DNA from: Blautia sp.
GTDB taxonomy: Bacteria; Bacillota; Clostridia; Lachnospirales; Lachnospiraceae
Direction: 5' to 3'
NCBI GenBank assembly: GCA_030841965.1
Contig: JAUUSJ010000100.1
Span: 1-15,325, forward strand
DNA length: 15,325 bases
Shown here in pieces: positions 1 through 7,065 of this stretch (positions are counted from its first letter, which is position 1; the number at the start of each line of letters is the position of its first letter). Below the pieces are notes generated by a model that saw nothing but the letters and a program-made list of their open reading frames with translations, made no database searches and was not told where the DNA came from. The position numbers and the translations under genes are program-made.

Positions 1-1
1 C

Positions 2-53
2 CGTGGGAACGAACGTGTTTTTAGAGGACATATCTCCTACCTCTCTTCGCGTC
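2..53 (+). repeat. Left copy of a 52-bp inverted repeat found at both window edges
   Basis: The first 20 bases (CGTGGGAACGAACGTGTTTT, 2-21) are matched exactly by the reverse complement of 15281-15300. Similarity then continues inward through GGACATAT and CTCTCTTCGCGTC, with a few mismatches and small gaps, to about 53. The function is unknown. The element lies in a non-coding stretch ahead of the rimP promoter. It may be a dispersed intergenic repeat, and it may extend beyond the window edge. Confidence 0.75.
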
Positions 54-109
54 TACATATCCATCCCATCAATTTTCCATCTTTCTTCGCGTCTATATAT
101 CCACCCCAT
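44..109 (+). repeat. Two 26-bp direct repeats spaced 40 bp
   Basis: Bases 44-69 and 84-109 match at 24 of 26 positions: TCTTCGCGTCTA, then C or T, ATATCCA, then T or C, CCCAT. The first unit overlaps the inner end of the 52-bp edge repeat. The TCTTYGCGTC core occurs a third time, on the opposite strand, in the right edge repeat near 15249-15258. The units lie upstream of the rimP promoter and have no recognisable coding potential. Confidence 0.7.
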
Positions 110-154
110 TCTTGAATAGAAAAACGAATTTCTGTGAATTTTTTAAATTCCCTC

Positions 155-183
155 TTGTTTTTTTTGAAAACTTATGCTATAGT
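155..183 (+). promoter_or_regulatory. Promoter of the rimP operon (extended -10)
   Basis: A -35-like TTGTTT (155-160) is followed after 17 bp by TATAGT (178-183). The TG at 175-176, one base before the hexamer, makes an extended -10 element. The expected start of transcription is near 190, giving a leader of about 200 nt before rimP. Confidence 0.65.
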
Positions 184-213
184 ACTAAATAGAGTATGTA
201 TAGAAGCGACATA

Positions 214-243
214 AGAGAGTGGGCATTTGTCCACTCTTCTTTC
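214..243 (+). terminator. Leader hairpin of the rimP-nusA operon, probable attenuator
   Basis: AGAGTGGGC (216-224) pairs with GTCCACTCT (229-237), including one G-U pair, around an ATTT loop. A broken U-rich stretch (TTCTTTC) follows. It lies about 25 nt after the predicted transcription start and about 145 nt before rimP. A strong stem with an imperfect U-tract fits a weak, factor-dependent terminator. NusA-dependent termination in the leader of this operon is known as an autoregulatory device in Bacillus subtilis. Its action here is inferred from position and shape. Confidence 0.6.
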
Positions 244-388
244 ATGTCATAGCAAATTCATACATGCAAAAGAAGAAAAACAGTATTACCTAAGTTTTAG
301 CCCTGATTTGGAATGATATATATGTTTTGATTTGGGGAAGATAATACGTGAGATTTTTGGTATGTGAAGTGAGAGAGAAGGTGAGAAG

Positions 389-850
389 ATGAAACGCTCG
401 GATATAGAGAAAAGAACAGAAGAACTTGTCACCCCAATTATCGAGGATGGCAATTTTGAACTTGTAGATGTAGAGTATGTAAAAGAGGGTGTAAACTGGT
501 ATCTTCGTGTCTATGCGGACAAAGAGGGAGGAATTAATATTGACGACTGTGTCTTTATTAGCCGCGCTTTGGAGCAGAAATTAGACGAGGAGAATTTCTT
601 GGAAGATGCCTATATATTGGAAGTAAGTTCTCCGGGACTTGGGAGGGCTCTAAAGAAGGATAAAGATTTTGAGCGAAGCCTTGGGGAAGAAGTTGAGTTA
701 AAGCTGTATAAGCCGCTCGATAAGCAAAAAGAATTTACAGGATATCTAAAATCCTACGACGAAAAGAATATTGTAGTTGACATAGAAGGAGAAGATTTTA
801 CTTTTGCAAGAAAGGATATCGCAAATATTCACTTGGCGATTCATTTTTAG
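389..850 (+). CDS. rimP: Ribosome maturation factor RimP
   Basis: This 153-residue protein has the length and two-domain plan of RimP, which binds the free 30S subunit and helps it mature. The N-terminal domain carries the family signature around residues 18-90, with FELVDVEYVKEG, LRVYADKEGGI, DDC and the LEVSSPGLGRAL block. The C-terminal Sm-like domain (about 95-150) includes the GYLKSYDEKNIVV strand and ends IHLAIHF. The ATG follows AAGGTGA at a normal distance. It is the first gene of the operon and sits directly before nusA (21-bp gap), the standard order in Firmicutes and Proteobacteria. Expression should respond to the promoter and hairpin in its leader. Confidence 0.97.
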   Translation: MKRSDIEKRTEELVTPIIEDGNFELVDVEYVKEGVNWYLRVYADKEGGINIDDCVFISRALEQKLDEENFLEDAYILEVSSPGLGRALKKDKDFERSLGEEVELKLYKPLDKQKEFTGYLKSYDEKNIVVDIEGEDFTFARKDIANIHLAIHF

Positions 851-871
851 AAGAAATAAAGGAGAGGAAAA

Positions 872-2224
872 ATGAGCGAATTAATTGATGCATTGAATCA
901 ATTGGAGAAGGAAAAAGGGATTCATAAAGAAGTCATTATGGAGGCAGTGGAGGCATCTTTGGTTGCTGCCTACAAGAGAGATTTTGGAAAAGCAGATAAT
1001 GTAAGAGTAAATATGGATAGAGTGACAGGTGATATTTCTGTCTACGCAGAAAAAACAGTAGTGGAGGAGGTCGAAGACCCTGTTATGGAGATAAGCCTCT
1101 CACAGGCAAAGATGAAAAATGCGGCGTATGACCTTGGCGATATTGTAAATGTAGAGATTACTCCGAAGAATTTTGGGCGTATCGCTGCGCAACATGCGAG
1201 AAGTGTTATTGTGCAAAAGATTAAGGAGGAAGAGAGGAAGGTTATATTTGACCATTTCTATCAGAAGGAGAAGGATGTCGTAACTGGTGTAGTACAAAGA
1301 TATGTCGGAAGAAATATCAGCGTCAGCTTAGATGACAGAACAGATGCGCTTCTTACAGAGAATGAGCAGGTAAGAGGAGAGCGTTTCCGCCCAACGGAGA
1401 GAATTAAGCTCTATATTGTAGAAGTAAAGGATACGAATAAGGGACCGAAGATTTTAGTGTCCAGATCGCATCCGGAGCTTGTGAAGAGACTTTTTGAGAA
1501 GGAAGTTTCAGAGATTATGGAGGGTGTTGTTGAGATTAAGAGTATCTCAAGAGAGCCAGGATCTAGAACTAAAATTGCAGTATGGTCCAATGACCCAAAT
1601 GTGGACCCGGTTGGAGCTTGTGTGGGATTAAATGGAGCGAGGGTAAATGCTATTGTCAATGACTTAAAGGGGGAGAAAATTGATATTATCAATTGGAGCC
1701 CAGACCCAGAAGTATTGATTGAAAATTCATTGAGTCCGTCTAAGGTTGTGTCTGTCATGGTGGATGAGGAGGAAAAGAGCGCCAAAGTTATCGTTCCAGA
1801 CTATCAGCTTTCCCTCGCTATCGGTAAGGAAGGACAAAACGCAAGACTTGCCGCAAAACTGACAGGATATAAGATTGATATTAAGAGTGAGAGCCAGGCG
1901 GCAGCGTTAGCGAAGAAAGAATTAGAGATGCAAGAAGAGATTTTGGATGAGTTAGATGATTATGACGAGGAGATGGAAATCTCTGAGGGTGAGGAAAATC
2001 AAGAGGAATTAGAGACAGAAGGTTACGATGATGTGACCGAGGAAGAGGATAAGACTGAGGATTATGATGGAGAATCCGAGGAGGACTATGACGAAGAGTC
2101 CGGGGAAGACTATGATGAGGAGTCCGAGGAGGATTATGATGAGGAGTCTGAGGAGGACTATGATGAGGAATCCGAGGAAGATTATGATGAGATAGATGAC
2201 GAATCTGAGTCTGAGGATGAGTAA
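872..2224 (+). CDS. nusA: Transcription termination/antitermination factor NusA with an acidic repeat tail
   Basis: NusA binds RNA polymerase and nascent RNA to modulate pausing, termination and antitermination. Residues 1 to about 125 form the polymerase-binding N-terminal domain. An S1 domain follows (about 135-200, starting GVVQRYVGRNISV), then KH1 with GACVGLNGARV and KH2 with LAIGKEGQNARLAAKLTGYK. The family core ends near residue 345. The protein continues for about 100 residues of almost pure Asp/Glu with Ser and Tyr, including five 8-residue repeats (397-436). Firmicute NusA usually stops soon after KH2, so this tail is unusual. The repeat differs from the folded acidic-repeat domains of E. 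coli NusA. The GAGAGG ribosome site lies just before the ATG. Confidence 0.97.
   Translation: MSELIDALNQLEKEKGIHKEVIMEAVEASLVAAYKRDFGKADNVRVNMDRVTGDISVYAEKTVVEEVEDPVMEISLSQAKMKNAAYDLGDIVNVEITPKNFGRIAAQHARSVIVQKIKEEERKVIFDHFYQKEKDVVTGVVQRYVGRNISVSLDDRTDALLTENEQVRGERFRPTERIKLYIVEVKDTNKGPKILVSRSHPELVKRLFEKEVSEIMEGVVEIKSISREPGSRTKIAVWSNDPNVDPVGACVGLNGARVNAIVNDLKGEKIDIINWSPDPEVLIENSLSPSKVVSVMVDEEEKSAKVIVPDYQLSLAIGKEGQNARLAAKLTGYKIDIKSESQAAALAKKELEMQEEILDELDDYDEEMEISEGEENQEELETEGYDDVTEEEDKTEDYDGESEEDYDEESGEDYDEESEEDYDEESEEDYDEESEEDYDEIDDESESEDE
2060..2191 (+). repeat. 24-bp tandem repeat encoding the NusA acidic tail
   Basis: Five full 24-bp units start at 2060, 2084, 2108, 2132 and 2156, with a half unit at 2180-2191. 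Each encodes a version of DYDEESEE, with G replacing one E in the first and second units. Third-position changes (GAC/GAT, TCC/TCT, GAG/GAA) and the conserved peptide suggest the array is old enough to have diverged silently while the protein sequence was kept. Confidence 0.95.
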
Positions 2225-2256
2225 ATTGAGAGTATAATAGTGGGAAGTGATGATAG

Positions 2257-2535
2257 ATGGTAAAGAAGAAGATTCCACTTAGACAATGTGTCGGATGTCG
2301 GGAGATGATGCCGAAAAAGCAGTTGATTCGTGTCATTAAGACGAAGGAAGACCAGGTGGAACTTGATACGACAGGCAAGAAGAATGGCCGAGGAGCCTAT
2401 GTCTGTTTTTCTTCGGAATGTTTTAAGAAGGCGGTAAAGAACAAAGGTTTTGAGCGCTCTTTGAAGATTAAGATTCCAGAAGAGATTTATCAGAAGCTGT
2501 CGAAGGAGTTGATAGAGCTTGAATCAGAAAAATAA
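2257..2535 (+). CDS. rnpM: RNase P modulator RnpM (YlxR, DUF448)
   Basis: This 92-residue basic protein has the YlxR hallmarks: RQCVGCREMMPKKQLIRV near the N-terminus (residues 9-26), then GRGAYVC and a second cysteine a few residues later (SSECF), followed by a helical KAVKNKGFERSL segment. YlxR of Bacillus has been described as a protein that binds the RNase P RNA and modulates its activity. Older annotations call it only a nucleic-acid-binding protein of the nusA-infB operon. It starts 32 bp after nusA and its 3' end overlaps ylxQ by 17 bp, implying tight co-expression. Confidence 0.93.
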   Translation: MVKKKIPLRQCVGCREMMPKKQLIRVIKTKEDQVELDTTGKKNGRGAYVCFSSECFKKAVKNKGFERSLKIKIPEEIYQKLSKELIELESEK

Positions 2536-2839
2536 TATATTGTCTATGCTCTCCCTTGCCACAAAGGCGGGAAAGATAGTCAGTGGAGAGTTTTCAACAG
2601 AGAATGCGATAAAAGCAGGAAAGGCAAGGCTTGTCTTGATTGCAGAGGATGCTTCTGATAATACAAAAAAGATGTTTATGAATATGTGTGATTATTATAA
2701 AGTGCCCCTCTATATTTTTAGTACCAAATTGGAATTGGGACATTGGATAGGCAAGGAAAAGAGAGCTTCCATGGCCATTACAGATGACGGCTTTGCCGAT
2801 GCTGTAAAAAAGAAACTTGTAAATGAAACTGTCTGTTAG
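2519..2839 (+). CDS. ylxQ: L7Ae-family ribosomal-type protein YlxQ
   Basis: This 106-residue protein belongs to the L7Ae/L30e/Gadd45 fold family. It shows the characteristic LATKAGKIVSGEFSTENAIKAGKARLVLIAEDASDNTKK block (about 13-51), which in relatives contacts kink-turn RNA. The start is TTG at 2519, supported by AAGGAG at 2503-2508 inside rnpM and by the reading frame, with no better ATG until within the conserved block. The 17-bp overlap with rnpM suggests translational coupling. The role in bacteria is an RNA-binding protein of the translation operon, with no precise function that I can state. Confidence 0.92.
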   Translation: MNQKNNILSMLSLATKAGKIVSGEFSTENAIKAGKARLVLIAEDASDNTKKMFMNMCDYYKVPLYIFSTKLELGHWIGKEKRASMAITDDGFADAVKKKLVNETVC

Positions 2840-2874
2840 ACGGGCAATCGAGTAAGTATATGGAGGTGGAGTAT

Positions 2875-5562
2875 ATGCCAAAAAAAAGAGTATATGAGGT
2901 TGCAAAAGCGTTAAATAAGGCGAATAATGATATAATATCAGCATTGCAGAAAAAGGGCGTAGAGGTAAAGAGCCATATGAGTACATTGAGTGATGAGCAT
3001 GTATCGTGGTTAAGTGATTATTTTAAGAAAAAACGTCCTGAAAAAAGTGAGGCGGTAAAGAGTATGATGAGAAAAAAAGAAGAAAAAGAACAAAAGGAGA
3101 CAAGAACTCCTAAGGAAGAGAGAAATAATAGAGAAAATAAAGGACAAAGAGAGAATCGTTCCCAGCGAGGCGATGGAAACAAAGGACAAAGAGAAAATCG
3201 CTCCCAGCGAGGCGATGAGAATAAAGGACAAAGAGAGAACCGCTCCCAGCGAGGAGACGCAAATAAAGGTCAAAACCGCGAGGGTGGAAGACAGAGAGAT
3301 TCCAGAGAGAATAATCGCGGTGAGAATAGAGGAGCAAAAAAATGGAATAATAATAACCAGGGCAATCGCCAGGAGCGCTCCGATAACCGTCAAGGCGGAA
3401 GATTTAATAGTGAAAATCAGGGCAGAGACGGAAGGAATAATAACCGAGATGGAAGAAATAGGGATAGAGACCGCGATTTTGGAAAGGACCAGTCAAACGT
3501 ACTTAGTGAGTTCCAGAATTCTCAAAGAAGAAATAGCAAGAAGTCTGCTTCCAATGAGTTCGTAAAGAACGATAAAAATGAGAGACGAGAGAGAATGGAC
3601 CGCAATAACGAGAAGTTAAGCCGAGCAGACCGTTTAGAGAGTCAGATGGAGGACGGCAGACCAGATAAATCAAGAGGCGGAAAAAATAGCTTCAAGAATA
3701 AGAATAATAAGAATAAAAATAACAAAAATAATAAGAATAATCAGTGGGAGAAGCCAGTAAAACCAAAACAGGCACCAGCTCCCGCTCCAAAAGAGCCAGA
3801 AGAGGATAAGATAAAGACAGTTTCTCTTCCAGAGACAATGACAGTCGGAGAGTTTGCGGAGGCAATTAAAACTCCAGCTGGAACGATTATTAAGAAGTTA
3901 TTTTTGGAGGGCAAGATGCTCACCGTAAACTCAGAGCTTAGCTTTGAGCAGGCGGAGGAGATTGCACTTGAGTATAATTATATCGCAGAAAAAGAGGAAG
4001 TTGTCGATGTTATCGAGGAACTCTTAAAGGAAGAAGAGGAGGATGAATCTCTGATGGAGGAGCGTCCACCAGTAGTCTGTGTTATGGGTCATGTAGACCA
4101 CGGAAAGACATCCTTGCTCGATGCGATTCGACAGACGAGAGTGACAGCAGGAGAGGCAGGCGGTATTACGCAGCATATCGGTGCTTACGTAGTCAATGTC
4201 GGAGACCAAAAGATTACATTTTTGGATACTCCTGGACATGAGGCGTTTACATCGATGCGTATGAGAGGTGCGCAGTCCACGGATATCGCTATCTTAGTTG
4301 TCGCAGCAGATGACGGTGTTATGCCACAGACAGTCGAGGCGATTAACCATGCGAAGGCCGCAGGTGTGGAAATCATCGTTGCGGTGAACAAGATTGATAA
4401 AGAAAGTGCCAATGTAGAGCGTGTAAAACAAGAGCTCATGGAGTATGAGCTTGTGGCGGAAGACTGGGGTGGTCAGACCGCATTTGTTCCTGTATCTGCT
4501 CATACGAAGGAAGGTATTGATGACTTGCTTGAGATGATTACTCTGACAGCGGAGATGCTTGAGCTTAAGGCAAATCCAAACCGTAATGCGAGAGGTATTG
4601 TTATCGAGGCAAAGTTGGATAAAGGAAAAGGACCTGTTGCTACTATCTTAGTTCAAAAGGGTACTCTAAAAGTCGGAGACAGTGTATCCATCGGAAGCAC
4701 TTATGGAAAAATCCGTGCGATGGTGGATGATAATGGAAAAAATATTAGAAAAGCGGGACCATCTACACCAGTTGAGATTTTAGGTCTGAATGATGTTCCA
4801 TTTGCCGGTGAGATTATGATGGCGATGGACAGTGAAAAAGAAGCTCGTACGACGGCGGAGGCATTTTTCGCATACAATAGAGAGAAACTTCTCGCCGACA
4901 CAAAATCAAAGATGTCTTTGGATGACTTATTTGACCAGATTCAGGCAGGTAATGTCAAGGAATTAAATATCGTCGTAAAGGCCGATGTTCAGGGCTCTGT
5001 CGAGGCGGTAAAGCAAAGCTTAGTGAAGCTTTCCAATGACGAGGTAGTTATCAAGGTAATCCATGGCGGTGTCGGTGCCATCAATGAGTCTGACGTTATC
5101 TTGGCATCTGCATCCAATGCGATTATTATCGGATTTAATGTAAGACCAGATAATATGGCGAAATCTATCGCAGAGCACGAGAAGGTGGACCTTCGTCTCT
5201 ACCGTGTTATTTATAATGCAATCGAGGATATTGAGGCGGCTATGAAGGGTATGCTCGACCCAGTATACGAGGAAAAGGTTACAGGTCATGCGGAGGTTCG
5301 AACAACCTTTAAGGCGTCCGGTGTTGGAACAATCGCTGGTTCCTTTGTAAAGGACGGTGTCGTATCGAGAAACAGCAAAGTGAGAATCGTCAGAGACGGT
5401 ATCGTCATTTACGAGGGAACACTTGCATCTTTGAAGAGATTTAAGGATGATGTAAAAGAAGTAAAAGCTGGATATGAATGTGGTCTTGTATTTGAGAAAT
5501 ACAATGATGTCAAAGAGGGAGACCAGATAGAGGCATTTGTTATGGAAGAAATTCCTAGATAG
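2875..5562 (+). CDS. infB: Translation initiation factor IF-2
   Basis: IF2 is the GTPase that brings initiator tRNA to the 30S subunit and promotes subunit joining. I chose the ATG at 2875 (895 residues) because GGAGGTGG lies at 2862-2869. An in-frame ATG at 2860 overlaps that ribosome site. An IF2_N domain opens the protein (MPKKRVYEVAKALN), and a second one begins near residue 322 (TMTVGEFAEAIK). Between them lies about 260 residues of Lys/Arg/Asn/Gln/Glu-rich low-complexity sequence with 42-bp tandem repeats. The G domain has GHVDHGKT (405-412), DTPGH (451-455), NKID (505-508) and SAHTKEG. The beta-barrel and C1/C2 domains complete a full-length protein ending in EEIPR. The length resembles E. 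coli IF2-alpha rather than the shorter Bacillus form. Confidence 0.97.
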   Translation: MPKKRVYEVAKALNKANNDIISALQKKGVEVKSHMSTLSDEHVSWLSDYFKKKRPEKSEAVKSMMRKKEEKEQKETRTPKEERNNRENKGQRENRSQRGDGNKGQRENRSQRGDENKGQRENRSQRGDANKGQNREGGRQRDSRENNRGENRGAKKWNNNNQGNRQERSDNRQGGRFNSENQGRDGRNNNRDGRNRDRDRDFGKDQSNVLSEFQNSQRRNSKKSASNEFVKNDKNERRERMDRNNEKLSRADRLESQMEDGRPDKSRGGKNSFKNKNNKNKNNKNNKNNQWEKPVKPKQAPAPAPKEPEEDKIKTVSLPETMTVGEFAEAIKTPAGTIIKKLFLEGKMLTVNSELSFEQAEEIALEYNYIAEKEEVVDVIEELLKEEEEDESLMEERPPVVCVMGHVDHGKTSLLDAIRQTRVTAGEAGGITQHIGAYVVNVGDQKITFLDTPGHEAFTSMRMRGAQSTDIAILVVAADDGVMPQTVEAINHAKAAGVEIIVAVNKIDKESANVERVKQELMEYELVAEDWGGQTAFVPVSAHTKEGIDDLLEMITLTAEMLELKANPNRNARGIVIEAKLDKGKGPVATILVQKGTLKVGDSVSIGSTYGKIRAMVDDNGKNIRKAGPSTPVEILGLNDVPFAGEIMMAMDSEKEARTTAEAFFAYNREKLLADTKSKMSLDDLFDQIQAGNVKELNIVVKADVQGSVEAVKQSLVKLSNDEVVIKVIHGGVGAINESDVILASASNAIIIGFNVRPDNMAKSIAEHEKVDLRLYRVIYNAIEDIEAAMKGMLDPVYEEKVTGHAEVRTTFKASGVGTIAGSFVKDGVVSRNSKVRIVRDGIVIYEGTLASLKRFKDDVKEVKAGYECGLVFEKYNDVKEGDQIEAFVMEEIPR
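3136..3273 (+). repeat. 42-bp tandem repeat inside infB
   Basis: Three 42-bp units (3136-3177, 3178-3219, 3220-3261) and a partial fourth (3262-3273) encode NKGQRENRSQRGD followed by G, E or A. They lie in the disordered N-terminal half of IF2, between the two IF2_N domains. Near 3700-3745 there is also a run of AAT/AAG/AAA codons giving an Asn-Lys tract. Confidence 0.93.
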
Positions 5563-5585
5563 ATGAAATGAAAGTTGAGGGAAAT

Positions 5586-5942
5586 ATGAGGAAAAATAGC
5601 GTAAAAAATACGCGAATCAATGCGGAGGTACAGCGAGAGCTAAGCCGTATTATCGCGAGAGAGATGAAAGACCCAAGGATTCATCCGATGACGACGGTCA
5701 TGCAGTGCGAGGTTGCTCCTGACCTAAAGCAGTGCAAAGTATATATCAGTGTCCTCGGTGATGAGGAGGATAAGCTAAATACAATGACAGGTCTAAAAAA
5801 AGGTGTTGGATTTATGAGAAGAGAATTAGCGAGAACGCTAAATCTTAGAAATACTCCAGAGCTCATCTTTATTTTGGACCAGTCCATTGAGTATGGCATC
5901 GAGATGTCAAAAAAGATTGACCAGGTGACCAAAGGAGAATAA
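5586..5942 (+). CDS. rbfA: 30S ribosome-binding factor RbfA
   Basis: RbfA binds the 30S subunit during late maturation of 16S rRNA. The 118-residue product has the expected KH-like fold signatures: RINAEVQRELSRIIAREMKDPRI, then MTTVMQCEVAPDLKQCKVYISVLG, a GVGFMRRELARTLNLRNTPEL segment and FILDQSIEYG near the end. I start it at the ATG at 5586, which has GAGGGAA just upstream and gives the standard N-terminus. An earlier in-frame ATG at 5568 would add six atypical residues and lacks a ribosome site. It begins 23 bp after infB. Confidence 0.95.
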   Translation: MRKNSVKNTRINAEVQRELSRIIAREMKDPRIHPMTTVMQCEVAPDLKQCKVYISVLGDEEDKLNTMTGLKKGVGFMRRELARTLNLRNTPELIFILDQSIEYGIEMSKKIDQVTKGE

Positions 5943-5999
5943 GTTTTCGCTCTAGCTGATACAGGGAATGAAAAAGAAAGGGATTAGGGTGATAAAGAG

Positions 6000-7061
6000 A
6001 TGACAAATCTGTTAATAAAAGCAATCGAAGAGGCAAAAACAATCGCAATCTCCGGTCATATTAGACCGGATGGGGATTGCGTCGGATCTTGCGTAGGACT
6101 ACGCCAGTATGTCACAGAACAATATCCACAAAAGCAGGTAGATATCTATCTACAGCCAATCAAACCAGAATTTGAATTTTTAACAGGAGCGCAGACCATT
6201 AAAACCATTCCTAATGAAGAGCTAGTCTATGACTTATTTATCTGCCTAGACTGCGGAGATGAGGACAGGCTTGGAGAGTTTGGCATCATGTATAAGAACG
6301 CAAGAAAAACCTTTTGCGTGGACCACCATATTAGCAATAAGGGATTTGCAGATGAGAGTATCATCTTGCCAAATCGAAGCTCCACAAGTGAAATTTTATG
6401 TGGATTATTAGATATGGAGAAAATGTCAAAGGCAGTTGCTGAGGCATTTTATATGGGAATTGTACATGATACGGGAGTTTTCAAGCATCAAAATACAACG
6501 AGAGAAGTAATGTATCTAGCTGGAGATTTATTGGAAAAGGGAGTGGATCAGTCAAAGATTATTGATGATACTTTCTTTAAGAAGACATATATACAAAATC
6601 AAATTTTAGGCCGAGCTTTGCTTGAGAGTATTATGCTTATGGATGGAAAAGTTATTTTTTCTGCCATCAAGCAAAGCTGGTTTCGCTTCTATGGAATGAC
6701 GACAGCAGATTTAGATGGAATTATCGACCAGCTTCGTATTACCGAGGGCGTGGAGGTCGCCATCTTAATTTATGAGATAGAGCCATCTCTCTATCGAGTT
6801 AGTATGCGTTCCAATGAATATATCGATGTCGCCAAAATCGCAGAGGAGTTTGGCGGCGGTGGCCATATAAGAGCGGCGGGATGTAGCATCCACGGCTCGT
6901 CCTATGATGTAATCAATAATATTACATTACATATAGAAAAACAGATGGCAAAATTAGAGGCAGAGAAAAAACTAGAAGGAGATTGGAATTATTTCGTCAA
7001 TCAAAAGACCTGCCTGGCTGACAAGCAGGCAAAGGCGAAAGAGGAATCTGAGAAAAATTAA
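6000..7061 (+). CDS. nrnA: Bifunctional oligoribonuclease/PAP phosphatase NrnA (DHH family)
   Basis: NrnA degrades 2-5-nt RNAs and dephosphorylates 3'-phosphoadenosine 5'-phosphate (pAp), using a two-metal DHH active site. The motifs are present: H20-x-x-P-D24-G-D26, the LDCGDEDRLG block with its metal-binding aspartate, DHH at 108-110, and the DHHA1 substrate-binding GGGGH at 285-289 followed by RAAG. The length (353) is slightly above the usual 310-330 because of a charged C-terminal helix rich in Lys/Glu. The ATG is preceded by AGGGTGAT about six bases away. It follows rbfA after 57 bp and lies 4 bp before truB, a placement common in Firmicutes. Confidence 0.93.
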   Translation: MTNLLIKAIEEAKTIAISGHIRPDGDCVGSCVGLRQYVTEQYPQKQVDIYLQPIKPEFEFLTGAQTIKTIPNEELVYDLFICLDCGDEDRLGEFGIMYKNARKTFCVDHHISNKGFADESIILPNRSSTSEILCGLLDMEKMSKAVAEAFYMGIVHDTGVFKHQNTTREVMYLAGDLLEKGVDQSKIIDDTFFKKTYIQNQILGRALLESIMLMDGKVIFSAIKQSWFRFYGMTTADLDGIIDQLRITEGVEVAILIYEIEPSLYRVSMRSNEYIDVAKIAEEFGGGGHIRAAGCSIHGSSYDVINNITLHIEKQMAKLEAEKKLEGDWNYFVNQKTCLADKQAKAKEESEKN

Positions 7062-7065
7062 TGAG

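Noticed and set aside
2233..2238. TATAAT between nusA and rnpM as an internal promoter
   Set aside because: No reasonable -35 lies 16-18 bp upstream, and the sequence there is the purine-rich end of the nusA repeat tail.
1881..2378. Long His/Pro-rich open frame on the minus strand over the nusA 3' end
   Set aside because: It is the antisense of the repeat-rich NusA tail; its composition simply mirrors that repeat, and it has no ribosome site or family signature.
3136..3273. Tandem repeat in infB as a CRISPR array
   Set aside because: The units are contiguous, without unique spacers, lie in frame within a coding region, and no cas gene is present.
3010..3393. Minus-strand open frame coding for a hydrophobic, repeated protein
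   Set aside because: It is the antisense of the IF2 repeat region. Purine-rich codons on the + strand give Leu/Ile/Phe-rich antisense frames, so its membrane-like look is an artefact.
5968..6003. An 11-codon ORF (MKKKGIRVIKR) ending in an ATGA overlap with the nrnA start
   Set aside because: nrnA has its own AGGGTGAT ribosome site at a good distance, and a short lysine-rich ORF of this kind can arise by chance. There is no extra evidence for a coupling peptide.
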